NCBI GenBank assembly: GCA_011317545.1
Contig: WUJK01000002.1
Coordinates: 3,906,001 to 3,970,000, forward strand
Length of the DNA: 64,000 nucleotides
Direction: 5' to 3'
Source: Coniella vitis
Lineage: Eukaryota; Ascomycota; Sordariomycetes; Diaporthales; Schizoparmaceae
Under the pieces are notes generated by a model. It saw only the letters and a list, made by a program, of their open reading frames with translations, ran no database searches and was not told where the DNA came from. Positions within the stretch are counted from its first letter, which is position 1, and the number at the start of each line of letters is the position of its first letter. Shown here one piece after another: positions 11,752 to 21,818 of this stretch. The translations under genes and the position numbers were made by a program.

Positions 11752-12444
11752 ATGCTTTTCCAAGACCTTTCACCTCATGTCAACTTTCTAAATGATGCAG
11801 CGCATCTTCTCTCCCAAGCCTCGCCGCAGACCTCGGCGTTTCTTATGCGCAGACGCAACGAGCTGCTCGTGGAAAACGACGTGCCAATATTGGATGCGCA
11901 GCGACAACATGTTTGCAGCAGCTGCGGCCACATCTTGGTACCAGGTCAAGGGGACATGCTCAGAATCAACCCGCATAAGACTCCTCGTGACAAATTCAAG
12001 ACTGGGAGACAAAACCAATTGCAAAAGAAATTAGTGGCACCAAGTTCCTCTGCGAGGGGACAGAGACAACATGCGAGAGCGGCCGTTTGCAAAGTCATAA
12101 CGTGTCGGCAGTGCCACAAAGCATCAAGACTACAGATGGAAGGCCCAAAGCCCATTTTACGACAACGCAAAACGGTGCAGCAAACCAAGCCTGCTGCGCT
12201 CAGCACACAGCCTGTGACTGGTGCTACTCCTCCTGCTGCTACTGCTTCTTCTTCAACTCCTCCTACTACTGGTGGAAATGGTATTGGTAGTGGTGGGGAG
12301 CTGGCTAAGGCATCTGCTAATGCTAGCAGCAAAAAGAGGGCTAAGAACCGAAAAGCTGGGCTACAGGCCCTGCTGGACCAGAAGCAGACCTCGACATCCT
12401 CTTCAGGCGCTGGCTTTAGCCTCTCTGATTTCTTGAAAAAATGA
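11752..12444 (+). CDS. SNM1: RNase MRP/P protein subunit, SNM1/Rpr2 family
   Basis: This is a probable protein subunit of RNase MRP (SNM1) or RNase P (Rpr2/Rpp21), which process pre-rRNA and tRNA 5' ends in the nucleolus and nucleus. The single exon encodes 230 residues from MLFQDLSPHVNFL. The helical N-terminal half is followed by a zinc ribbon with two cysteine pairs, CSSCGHILVPG and CRQCHKAS, separated by a basic stretch. The second half is a low-complexity Thr/Ser/Pro/Gly linker, a basic KKRAKNRK cluster and a short conserved-looking tail, GFSLSDFLKK. An upstream in-frame ATG at 11671 would add 27 residues but is judged leader. The linker DNA is rich in CTGCTG and CTTCTT triplets. The family (Rpr2/Rpp21/SNM1 domain) is fairly certain; choosing SNM1 over RPR2 rests on the basic Ser-rich tail and is less sure. 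Confidence 0.75.
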   Translation: MLFQDLSPHVNFLNDAAHLLSQASPQTSAFLMRRRNELLVENDVPILDAQRQHVCSSCGHILVPGQGDMLRINPHKTPRDKFKTGRQNQLQKKLVAPSSSARGQRQHARAAVCKVITCRQCHKASRLQMEGPKPILRQRKTVQQTKPAALSTQPVTGATPPAATASSSTPPTTGGNGIGSGGELAKASANASSKKRAKNRKAGLQALLDQKQTSTSSSGAGFSLSDFLKK

Positions 12445-12730
12445 GGCTTGCCTATTTGACTCAGCCGGCCAGGGCCTTGGGGGCTAGTTTGCCCCTACAG
12501 CAGTCAGCGGCAAAAGTAACAGGCCCAAAGGCGCCAGGAGCAACTGGAACGTTCCCCCAAGGTGCTCATCCAAGCCCGCCGCCAACTATGACATAAGCCG
12601 GGACTACCCCGCCATCGCCTCCAGAATCTCAACTGCAGTTTACAAGACCCCTCCAAAATTTTCGAGCCGGCAATTGCGAAAACCACTTTCTGTCTCTACG
12701 CAGCAATCCCAATACAGATCACCTTTCGCC

Positions 12731-14274
12731 ATGTCTACCAACCAGGCGTTCACAGAAGGCCAGAGCAGCCAATCGTCGTCTGACTACTTCAAGTCGATCG
12801 GCCACCAAGTCAACCAAGTCGCTCCCTCGACCAACGGCGCAGAGCAGCAAGGTGACGATGATGACGTTAAACCTGTCGAGGAGATTGAATCGCTCTGCAT
12901 GAACTGCCACGAAAATGTATGTACACTACTTCGAGAAGTATCCTAGTATTCTTCCAATACAAACCACAGCTAACACATGCAATACAGGGCATGACCCGCC
13001 TCCTCCTCACCAAGATTCCCTACTTCCGCGAAATTATCATAATGTCTTTTTCCTGTGACCACTGCGGCTTCCAGAACAATGAGATTCAAGCAGCCGGCTC
13101 CGTGCAGCCCAAAGGCACACATTACGAACTCCGTCTGACCGCCCTCGCCGACTTTGCCCGCCAAGTTGTCAAGGCCGATACGGCCACTGTCAAGTTTATC
13201 GAACTGGACCTCGAAATCCCACCCGGCAAGGGCCAGCTTACAAACGTGGAAGGTCTTCTTACAAGCGTTGTCGACGACCTCGAACTGGGCCAGGAAGCGC
13301 GCAAGGAGCAACAGCCCGAAGTGCACGATAAGATTGCCCAGATCATCGCGCGGGCCCGCGCCATGCTCGCCAGCGAGGTCTTCCCCTTCCGTGTCTATGT
13401 TGACGATCCAGCAGGCAACAGTTGGATATCGCCCGATCTGCGCGACGGTGTAGGCAAGTGGGAGAAGCGCGAGTACGAGCGAACATCTGAGCAAAACGAG
13501 GCGCTGGGTCTCTCCGACACAGCAGCGCCAAGCGGCGACGGCTCGATACCTCTGCAAGGCCAGGGCCGGCTCAACGAGAGCGACGACATCATCCCCGATG
13601 AAGTGTACAGCTTCCCCGCGAGTTGTCCCGGTTGCATGCACCCATGTGTCACGCACATGAAGATGGTCGACATCCCGCACTTCAAGCAGGTCGTGCTCAT
13701 GAGCACGGTATGCGATGCCTGCGGTTACAAGAGCAATGATGTCAAGACGGGTGGTGCCGTGCCCGAGCTCGGCAAGAAGATTAGTCTCACGGTCAAGTCG
13801 AGCGAGGACTTGGCTAGAGACATCCTCAAGAGCGAGAGCTGCGCGCTCGAATGTCCCGAGCTGCAGCTGGCCGTCAACCCCGGCACGCTCGGCGGACGCT
13901 TCACCACCGTCGAGGGTCTGCTGACGCAAGTGCGGGATGACTTGCGGAACCAGATCTTTGAGGCGAATGGGCAGGTGGGTGAGGGCGGTGATAGTCTTAG
14001 TGGTGACGAGAAGACACGGTGGACGGCCTTTTTTGATGGTCTGGACAAGGCTATCCAGGGCGAGAAGGAGTTCACCATTGTCTTGACGGACCCACTTGCT
14101 AGCAGCTACGTGCAGAGTATGGCGGACGACCCCAGCCAGCCTGATGCGCAGATGACGATCGAGGAGTACACGCGAACGGCGGAGGAGGAGGAGGATCTCG
14201 GACTCACGGACATGAAGGTTGAAGGATATGAGGCGGGAGCGGAGGCGGAGGCGGATACGGAGATGGCCGACTAA
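12731..14274 (+). CDS. ZPR1: Zinc finger protein ZPR1
   Basis: ZPR1 is an essential protein that shuttles between cytoplasm and nucleus and acts on newly made translation elongation factor eEF1A. Two exons, 12731-12916 and 12988-14274, join in phase 0 across a 71-nt intron (GTATGT...ACAG) lying inside the first zinc finger. The product is about 490 residues, the normal length. It has the diagnostic tandem of ZPR1 modules: C4 finger 1 (LCMNCHEN...CDHCGFQNNE) with its beta-helical A domain, and C4 finger 2 (SCPGCMHPC...VCDACGYKSNDV) with the second A domain. The N-terminus is acidic and Ser/Gln-rich; the C-terminus ends in an acidic Glu/Ala tail. A long antisense frame across it is a codon-bias shadow. 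It lies 286 bp downstream of the SNM1-type gene, same strand. Confidence 0.96.
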
Positions 14275-15336
14275 AAACACGAATTTATGCAGAGCAAATG
14301 ATTAAAGTCCGTGGACCCTAAAATATGGAAGGGAGGGGCGAGAGTCAAAGAGTTGTGATGGGGTTTTGTATACATTTTATGATGCATCATAGAGATACCA
14401 AAGAACGGAGCTTGTTTCTTTTTTCTTAAGAGCTTGTTTCTACTAAGAATTTTCTTTTTCTAGTCGAATTCCCCGCTTGAATCTTGGTCACTTAGAGGCA
14501 AACAAATGTATTCCTTCTCTTCTCTTGACGTTAGTATTTACAGCTTCCCGAAAATGTGGTAAATTAGTGTTATGTCCACATACAGAGACGAAACAAGAGT
14601 GTATCATAAGTAGCCTATTGTCTCTGTCACCATGTCTGAATGATCGCGGAATAAACAATTTCATTGTGCATGCCATTCTATATAATCTTGTGCAAACATT
14701 GCCCATTGAACATAGACAGAAAGTCCCGTTAAGCATTATCACTCAGCATGCTCGATATGAATGTAAGTTGCGACTTTGCTACAAGTACCGCATATTGCTA
14801 AAGGGACCGCCCACACAAACCACTAATCTCTCAATCCCCACACTGCTTTCTCAACTTCATCTTCCCAAACATGAACAAGGCCTCTGGGTATACTGCCAAG
14901 CACCTAAGTGATGAAAGGATAAAAATCAATCCATTTCAAGGAAAGACACAGGAATGAAGAGGAAGAAGAAAAGAAGCAATAGCACTCTTATTGCCTTCCT
15001 GATTACAACGTTCATAACTGAAACAAACAAAAGATTCCACCACAAACAACTGATCCATTTTGAACCCTTTGGGGAGTATAAAAACTCTCAAACACCATAC
15101 AACGCTGCGCAGGCGGATGGCAAAAAGGGTCATAAGAAGACCCAGCAAGATCAATGCCACTAGGGGGTATTTCTTCTGCAAAACTCCTGGACGCCAAATC
15201 AAAGAAAGAAAACCCGAATATGCAAAAAGACGGCAGCCTTTTCCCACAATACATTGAATCATCTCAAATTCAAAGTTGCGACCAAAAGTCCTGGCGAAAC
15301 ATGGAACGTGTGGCTAGAACTCGCAGTCACTCATAC
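14275..15336. other. Intergenic region between convergent genes
   Basis: ZPR1 (+) and the duplicated-domain gene (-) converge here. A plus-strand open frame at 14477-14911 starts without ATG and looks like AT-rich non-coding sequence. No RNA gene or repeat was recognised. Confidence 0.5.
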
Positions 15337-17394
15337 TCAGATAAAAGTCGGCTTCGTCAAAACCCGGTACTCGACGTAATCCTCGCCATCGATGCTGATA
15401 ATGGCGCCCTGAGACACGAGCTTGCCGGCAAAGGGACCAGTGCGCTTCCGCTCATACTTGACGCCCATGTGGATCTTGGCATCCTCGTTGCCGGTGCGAA
15501 TGCGATGGGCCTCTTGAGCAGACCAGACGTTGTTCAAACGGCCAATGCTCTCACGGAAGGTGTCACTCCCGGGGCCACCGCCGCCACCAGGCGCCAGGCG
15601 AGCATCTCGTTCTTCCACTTTGGCCTGATTCGCCTCTATACGAGATACAGCATTGAGAGCAAGATTACTGGCGCGCTCAAGTCGGTTCTCCACACCATTG
15701 GACGAGCGATTGGCGGCACGGAAGCTAGGAGTCTGCGGAGATGAGGTTGGGCGGCCTGCTGAGGTAGTAGCAGGGTAGATAGGAGGGCCGCCACGACGTG
15801 TGATGGCCTGGCGAGTCTCGGGGGTGGACATTTCCCGGGAGCTGTTGCCAGTCTTGATTTGGGCATGAAGGCCAGCAGAGACGCCATTGGGTTTGGCCTT
15901 GGTGATACCAGCAGCATTGCGGCGACGTGCCTCGATGATAGCGAGACGGCGGTGTTCCGGAACATCGGCTTCTCGCTCGCCATGATCAATCTGCCACTGG
16001 CGAACGCGGCAGTACTCTTTGATCTCGTCGCGTGTTAAATCAGCCAGGTAATCTTCCCGCTCCCATTGGTGTGTATTGATCCACAGAGCGCCAGCGCCCT
16101 GGGGGAAGTTGCTGTTCATCGGGCGTCCATCTCTGGTCTCTCTACCGACTTTGACGCGAAACATATCGTTGTTGCCGAGGATTCCAAAGACGGCATGCTT
16201 GTCCGCCATCTCACGCTCAGCCGATTCCTTCCAGTACCCAATAAGGATCTTGGTAGGTCGGTGGCCGGGGAGATCGTCAGGCACTTGCTGGGCTACTGGG
16301 GCGGGTGGGACAGGCTGGTTGGGGGCGATCCTAGGAGGCTGAACCGGCTGGTGGTATGTCGGAAGTGGAAGATTCGCTGCGGTGCTGGTGGCGGCCGTAT
16401 TGACGACGCGACGCCGCTTCTCGGCACGAGAGTATGATATTCGAGCATGCTCAGGTATCACTTCTCCGTACGCAATAAGTGGAGGTAGGGCGCCTTCAGG
16501 CAGAGGGCCTCGCTTTTGGCAAGCCTCAATAGCCTCTTGTACGGCAAGCTTGTCCTTGGCCTCGGAATCTTCTACCGACTCTGACGGTGGCATCTCTGCT
16601 CTGATTTTGACGTACTCTTTAACCTGGTGTTGATCAAGATACATCAGATGATCATCAAAGATAATATTGTGAAAGGTCACCCAGCTGCCCCCAGGACCAG
16701 GCTTCAGTGGGTATTTGCTGGTAATGGTCTTGCCGTCGTGGTTGACAGGCTGGATGCGGGTGCGCAGTCGATCACGAGAGTCGATGAAGCCTTTGACGGC
16801 GTGCTTGTCCGGGTGGGGTGCGTCAGACTCGCGCCAATACCCAAGCAAGATGCCCTTTGCGCTGGGCAACCCGGGGTTGCTATCGATGGCCTTGAACTGG
16901 GCGTTTCCGTAGACAGGTGTAGCGGGGTCTTCCATGCTGTCGTAGGCTATCGGTGTGTCCATCTTCGCCTCGGCAGCACCATCCAGCGAGGCGCGCTTAC
17001 GCTTAGGTCGCTGCTCTGGCTCTTGGCTGTGCTCGTTTTCTGGGGTGTGTTTTGCATGGTCCATGTCCATCGCTTCGGCGTTGCTTGCTGGATCAAAGGC
17101 GACAGCAGGCGTCTTGGGATTGGCAGGCTTGCCCTTGCCAGAACCCACCACGATTTCGTCCTCAGGGCCTTCAGGAGGGGGGGCGGTGCTCGAGTCCGGT
17201 GTATCAGGAGGTGGGCTCAACATGAGCGAGTCGTTATCGTCTAACGCATGCGAATCGTCGTTGTTGGTACTTTGCTCTTCCTCCTTGTGAGCTTGAGTGA
17301 CCTCAGACTCGCTCGGTGCTTCCCCATTGTTAGGGGCAGGTTGTCTAACAGTATCGACTTTTTCGCTGGCCATGTTGGCAGAACGTTTTGTCAT
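15337..17394 (-). CDS. Unrecognised protein with a duplicated GYW...DKHAV domain
   Basis: I do not recognise this family. The frame gives 685 residues from MTKRSANMASEK; the frame stays open upstream to 17463, but a CCCCCCAACAG just before this ATG suggests a leader intron. Residues 1 to about 175 are disordered, acidic and Ser/Pro-rich, with a basic patch (RPKRKR). Then come two copies of a domain of about 90 residues, at roughly 180-270 and 380-472. Both begin I-L-(L/I)-G-Y-W-(R/K)-E-S, continue with DKHAV, a DG(K/R) turn, a Gly-rich turn and an aromatic W, and end in KEY-x(1)-(K/R)-(I/V)-R. The linker includes a KRRR patch. The last 200 residues are low-complexity with Gly/Ser/Pro tracts, then a short conserved-looking end (GAIISIDGEDYVEYRVL). 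The composition and basic patches suggest a nuclear protein, but this is inference. Confidence 0.85.
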   Translation of the reverse strand: MTKRSANMASEKVDTVRQPAPNNGEAPSESEVTQAHKEEEQSTNNDDSHALDDNDSLMLSPPPDTPDSSTAPPPEGPEDEIVVGSGKGKPANPKTPAVAFDPASNAEAMDMDHAKHTPENEHSQEPEQRPKRKRASLDGAAEAKMDTPIAYDSMEDPATPVYGNAQFKAIDSNPGLPSAKGILLGYWRESDAPHPDKHAVKGFIDSRDRLRTRIQPVNHDGKTITSKYPLKPGPGGSWVTFHNIIFDDHLMYLDQHQVKEYVKIRAEMPPSESVEDSEAKDKLAVQEAIEACQKRGPLPEGALPPLIAYGEVIPEHARISYSRAEKRRRVVNTAATSTAANLPLPTYHQPVQPPRIAPNQPVPPAPVAQQVPDDLPGHRPTKILIGYWKESAEREMADKHAVFGILGNNDMFRVKVGRETRDGRPMNSNFPQGAGALWINTHQWEREDYLADLTRDEIKEYCRVRQWQIDHGEREADVPEHRRLAIIEARRRNAAGITKAKPNGVSAGLHAQIKTGNSSREMSTPETRQAITRRGGPPIYPATTSAGRPTSSPQTPSFRAANRSSNGVENRLERASNLALNAVSRIEANQAKVEERDARLAPGGGGGPGSDTFRESIGRLNNVWSAQEAHRIRTGNEDAKIHMGVKYERKRTGPFAGKLVSQGAIISIDGEDYVEYRVLTKPTFI

Positions 17395-18589
17395 GTCAGA
17401 ACTGTTGGGGGGATGGTTAGCTTGGTCAAACTGCAGGATATGGAGGATGTAATGGAGAAGCAAGAAGTTTCGAGAATTGGACCACGAGTGAAATGCTTTG
17501 TAGAAAGGGTGGGGAAAGCTCGTTGATCTGGAAAGGTATAGAACGAGAAGGGACGTGGAACGACAGAATGACCCTTCAACTTGTGGCTAATGGAGTAGTA
17601 GCGAATGGAAAGTAGGGTCGAAGTATAGTGTCCATGAGCTAACTGACGATAGGCTGCTCATGGTATGTGTGATACTGCTGTGATGAGTGCAAAGTAAGGC
17701 TGAAAGGGGTTCGAACAGCCCGTAGACAATGCCAATGGGCTTCCTGTATACAACAGCATCATCCAAGACCATCCGATCCTGCTAGACCAATTTGCATCTC
17801 AGTCATAGGAAACGAGCTACTATAAGATGTAGGCAAAGACAGAGAGACAAAATCTCTAGCTTCAACGCAACAGGCTTGTTGGAGGCAGAGTATCAATCAT
17901 GCCAGGACATGCCTGGGCAGGAGGAGGGTGTTTAAATACCGAGCCTCTTACTGGAGGCAATAAAGTGGTTGTGCACTGGCACAAACCACAGAGCCAAGCC
18001 ACAAATTGGAAGGGAATAGAGGCAGAAAGCGAACAAGCAATGCCTATAATTAACTGAGAGGGGCATGTGAGATTTGCATGCAATTGTCATCGAGCCACAA
18101 TGATGCCGCGTGCTGCGACATTGTTTGGATTGTCTGCCTCCAGTCTTGCATCCAGACTTACAGCTTGCAAGGGGTTGAGTTCAATGCTCAGGGGGGTATA
18201 CTGGTGGCTGTATCTTGGCCCAGCCCTGCTGCCCGGCGGAACCGTCCCAGGGTTGTCACAAGACGATAGCCCAGGCGAGAGGTGAATGTAGGGAAGGTAC
18301 CAAAGATGCAAATGGGTGGAAACGGAGATATTGATACTGGCTTGGGCTGATAAACCAAGAATTGTGCGCCATCCATAACATGATACAAAGGGGGGGGGGA
18401 GAAGAGATTATCAAGCGTGAAGAGATTGCCGCATAGGGCCAAGGGTAGAATATACTAGGTATACGTGATTGGATCTATGCACAAGATGGTGATGCAATGC
18501 AAGGCAGTCCTGCAAAGATTGGGCCGCCAGCAATAGTGCACACTGGAGTGATGGTGGAATAAGGGCACAGAAGGAATTGCTCAACACAC
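17395..18589. other. Intergenic region (or long intron) between minus-strand ORFs
   Basis: This is the promoter/leader of the duplicated-domain gene. If the orphan exon at its right end is really spliced, this stretch would also contain the missing downstream exon(s). I looked for a phase-compatible exon on the minus strand and found no convincing one. A run of G (about 18390-18399) is the only repeat noticed. Confidence 0.4.
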
Positions 18590-18883
18590 TCACTTGTCGT
18601 GCTCGATTTTGACGTGGGCCGTATGCGGCCGGCTGCCCTCGATGTCGTTGCTACTGCTATTCCGCCGGTTGAGCTCGCGAGGCGTTTCCTTGCGTTTGAT
18701 GGCGCCATCCATGTGCTGGCGGCCGTTCTCGTTGTGAGAGGCGGGAACAGAAGTGTCGCGTGAGGGCGCAGGCGTCAATTCCTTGGAGGAGTGGTCTGCC
18801 ATGTGCGCGTCGACGGAGGGGCTCAGGGCATGCTCCACGGCCGCACTCGCCGTACTCGCCGTACTCGCCGCATTGGCCGCCAT
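18590..18883 (-). CDS. Orphan disordered ORF, possible first exon
   Basis: The minus-strand open frame starts MAANAASTAS (ATG at 18883; another in-frame ATG at 18904) and runs 97 residues to a stop at 18590. It is Ala/Ser-rich, then polar and low-complexity, with a basic KRKETPRELNRR segment and a C-terminal HVKIEHDK containing a sumoylation-like VKIE. The last bases before the stop contain a perfect donor, so GACAA|GTGAGT could instead be an exon end. The composition is like the N-terminus of a fungal chromatin or transcription protein. No downstream exon was found, so it is either a short protein, a first exon of a gene with an unusually long intron, or a remnant. Function unknown. Confidence 0.35.
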   Translation of the reverse strand: MAANAASTASTASAAVEHALSPSVDAHMADHSSKELTPAPSRDTSVPASHNENGRQHMDGAIKRKETPRELNRRNSSSNDIEGSRPHTAHVKIEHDK

Positions 18884-19278
18884 TGGGGGCTGTCTGGAAA
18901 GCACCTTTTCGGCCGCTCAGAAAGGACGCAAGTCGGCAGGCTGACGAGGCAGGCAAGTAAGCGGCCAGTCAGCTAATAAATAGGGCGTGGGACGGTGCCG
19001 AGCTAGTATTCTGGTAGTCGCCTAGAGCCCAGGGCCGCAGACGAACCAGGCCTACGACTAGGTAGTGAACGGTGCAGGGAGAATGAGGAAAGAAAATCAA
19101 GACACACAAGATAGCCAGACAATAGGACACAGCCCGTGGTGCTCGTCTGCTGGTCTTGGTTGCACAGATCCAAGCACCAAAAAGAAACAAAGTGGTGAGC
19201 ACGTGCGGAACGGCTTCTCTTGTGTGAGTGTGAGAGAGTGTGTATGTGTGTGAGTGAGGATGTGTAAAGTCAAGCGTG

Positions 19279-19306
19279 GTGTGTGTGTGTGTGTGTGTGT
19301 GTGTGT
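19279..19306. repeat. (GT)14 microsatellite
   Basis: Perfect GT dinucleotide run of 28 nt, preceded by imperfect GTGTGTATGTGTGTG sequence from about 19230. Confidence 0.97.
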
Positions 19307-19950
19307 CTCGATGGAGGGAACGAGTAAAGAGCAGACAGCCGGGACAGAGACTGGCCGCGAATTGGGAAACAGTTTCGAAGTTGGGTCGAGGAACGGGGGC
19401 TGCCAGCTTCAGAGGGTCAGGAAGGGGGAAGCTGGGAGTTACGGGGGAGCAGGTGCGCTCGAAACGTTAATCAGCAGCGGTTTCAACGCAACAGCTAGCG
19501 CGGAGACACCTAAAACTACCTCCTACTATATACGTTTATACACCTGCTATCTAGGTGGGTGTTGCCTAGCACCTAGGTAGGCATATACTGCTTGTCATTG
19601 GCACTTGCGGCTTGGCTGGGCGCATAAGAAAAAACAGCTACTAATCGGCGGGTGGGGAAGGACAGCCAATGCCAGCGTTTGTTTGGACAGAATGTACACT
19701 ATGTAATCGGGACTACCGTTATTATGGTGGTGATGATGATGATTACTATGTATACATGGTACTATGTAGTGCTCCTATTGCAACACCCAATCTCACCTTT
19801 CGAAAGCTGGTTGGTCGTTTTGCCCAGAGCCCGCAAGAGTCCTTGGCAGTTTTTGGTCACAATGCTGGAGGCTTGGAAATACGCAACATGCCATACTTGC
19901 AGAGCAAGCACACATATTCCACGTCTTTGAAAAGGACAGCTGGTGCTGGT

Positions 19951-19969
19951 GCTGCTGCTGCTGCTGCTG
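19951..19969. repeat. (GCT)6 microsatellite
   Basis: Six GCT triplets with imperfect TGGTGCTGGT on the left side, in non-coding sequence. Confidence 0.95.
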
Positions 19970-21818
19970 GTGATTAGTGCGCCGGATACGATAGGCTGCT
20001 CCTGCGCAACTCGGTCTCGGTAATAGGCAAAGTCAATTTCCCAGTCACCAATCCGGACTGCGATGCTAGCGTCACAACATCAGCACACACTGTCCCAGCA
20101 ACATGGCAGATGGCAGGCTAGTCACAATCAAGGTTTCCAGATTGTGTCCACGTTGTGTTCGCCCACTGCATGCCAAGCTGGAGCAATGCTACATACACAT
20201 CTGGGCCTTTTTCGCAACCAGTAATGGACACTTTCCCCCGGGATCCCACGGAGGCCCTGGTCCATCCAGCATCTTCCCCAGGCCGCTTCACAGTATACCA
20301 TGAAGAAGTAGGCAGAGTACTGTGCCTTGCTTGGCTCTATGATTAACCGATCGTCCGTCCCACATCCAACAGTTATCATGGCAGAAACTGTGGAGAGTCA
20401 GTTGATGCGAAGTGGGCATACCACCAACTAAACAACCCCCTTGCCCCCTCTCCTCAAAAGCAAGAGAAGCCCAATCCTTCCTCTTCTTCACTAGCTTCTC
20501 CTGTGGTTGCCCCTCTCTTCTTCACCTATCTATCATCTTCTAAGAATCTTGTGCTCGAAATTAGGCTTTCATTGATTCTGGGATATTAGCTCAACCACGA
20601 GCTTCTTGGGGCCTTTGTTAATGCAGTGGAAATTAACTTCGCGCAAAACATTACCCTATTCTAAGGTCTAGACCCAGGAACCCTGAACCAGCCCTCTACT
20701 TGCTCTGCTATCAGTTGTTCGTGCTCTCACATTAGTGGTATAAGCACCTGGAAAGTGGCAGACTGCTTCTTCTAGCTCTCGAAACATGAGGGTACATCTC
20801 TTTTTGCTCCGAGCTGCATAATGTGGATCGGAAGCAATCAAATTTCACTCTGTACCATGTATTTGCCTGAACAAGTTTTTACCATACGGGGGGTGGGCTA
20901 AGTTATGAACACGTGAGTATTGCACAAATAAGCACAAAGCTCTTTACAAGAGTCTAGAACCTCATCAATAGATCCAGTTATATTAAAGCTACTATATAGG
21001 CAAGGAGATAATATTGAGTATCTTTCCCTCATTATTGGCTTCTTTACAGATTCTCGTAGCATACCTTGATCATATTCGGCTCAACACATTAACTCGGCAA
21101 TCTCTGAAAGACCAATTCTACATATTCCCAAAGTGTTCGGGGTTGCTCTGTGCTTTAGTAAAAAGCACTGAGAGATTACAGCGTTCACTAGCTCGAAGCA
21201 ATCGCAAAGTGTCTGCAGCTAGACATATGCGGCAGACTGTACGTACTTTTGAATGCTATCTGTGCGATATGCCCATCTTCACGTCTCCCTTGATAAGGAC
21301 CATACTGGCATCCGACCGTTGAGGGGTTCCATCCAAAGACAGATGCCACAACGTCTCAGCATATACCAAATGAGTGGTCGACGTCCCAGGCAACTCTCTG
21401 CTTGCTATGGATCTTGCCCCGATATATGCAGTATGCGATTTTGCGTCGAATGAGAACATGTGCTTGAAAGAGTCATCGCTTGTATGCAAGGCTTCCCCAA
21501 AGCTTTCCCGCCTTATTAAAGGCAAGCGGGCCATCAGCTTGAAAAATTCTGACGACTTTGATATTTGGATCGACGGCCATGAGACTAAACGACTCACCAA
21601 CAAAGTGTTATTTGGCCGAGTACTTGGCTGATGGCCCAACCCTCAAGCGGAATCGCCTAGTCTCAAAGCTCGGGAAGGTGAGGGCTCTGCCAGGTGCCGA
21701 AATAAGGTCTGTGAGGCCAGACTGTAGAGACTAACACCACAGCATGACTGGGGAAAACATCTGACCATGTCTTTCCATGCTTTGATCAGATCATGATAGC
21801 AAAGGCTACGATCTCGTT

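Larger units (their letters stand above)
18884..21818. other. Long gene-poor interval with microsatellites
   Basis: No convincing gene. It holds a (GT)14 tract, a (GCT)6 tract, an 'acctaggtag' decamer at 19571-19580 and AT-rich stretches. A minus-strand frame at 21256-21639 (127 codons, ATG) and an overlapping plus-strand frame at 21374-21631 (no ATG) have no firm family match; see findings for a weak BTB-like resemblance. Confidence 0.45.

Noticed and set aside
12970..14280. 436-codon minus-strand frame
   Set aside because: Antisense shadow of ZPR1; no independent family features, and ZPR1 on the plus strand is certain.
15154..15744. 196-codon plus-strand frame
   Set aside because: Mostly antisense to the duplicated-domain gene and lacks features.
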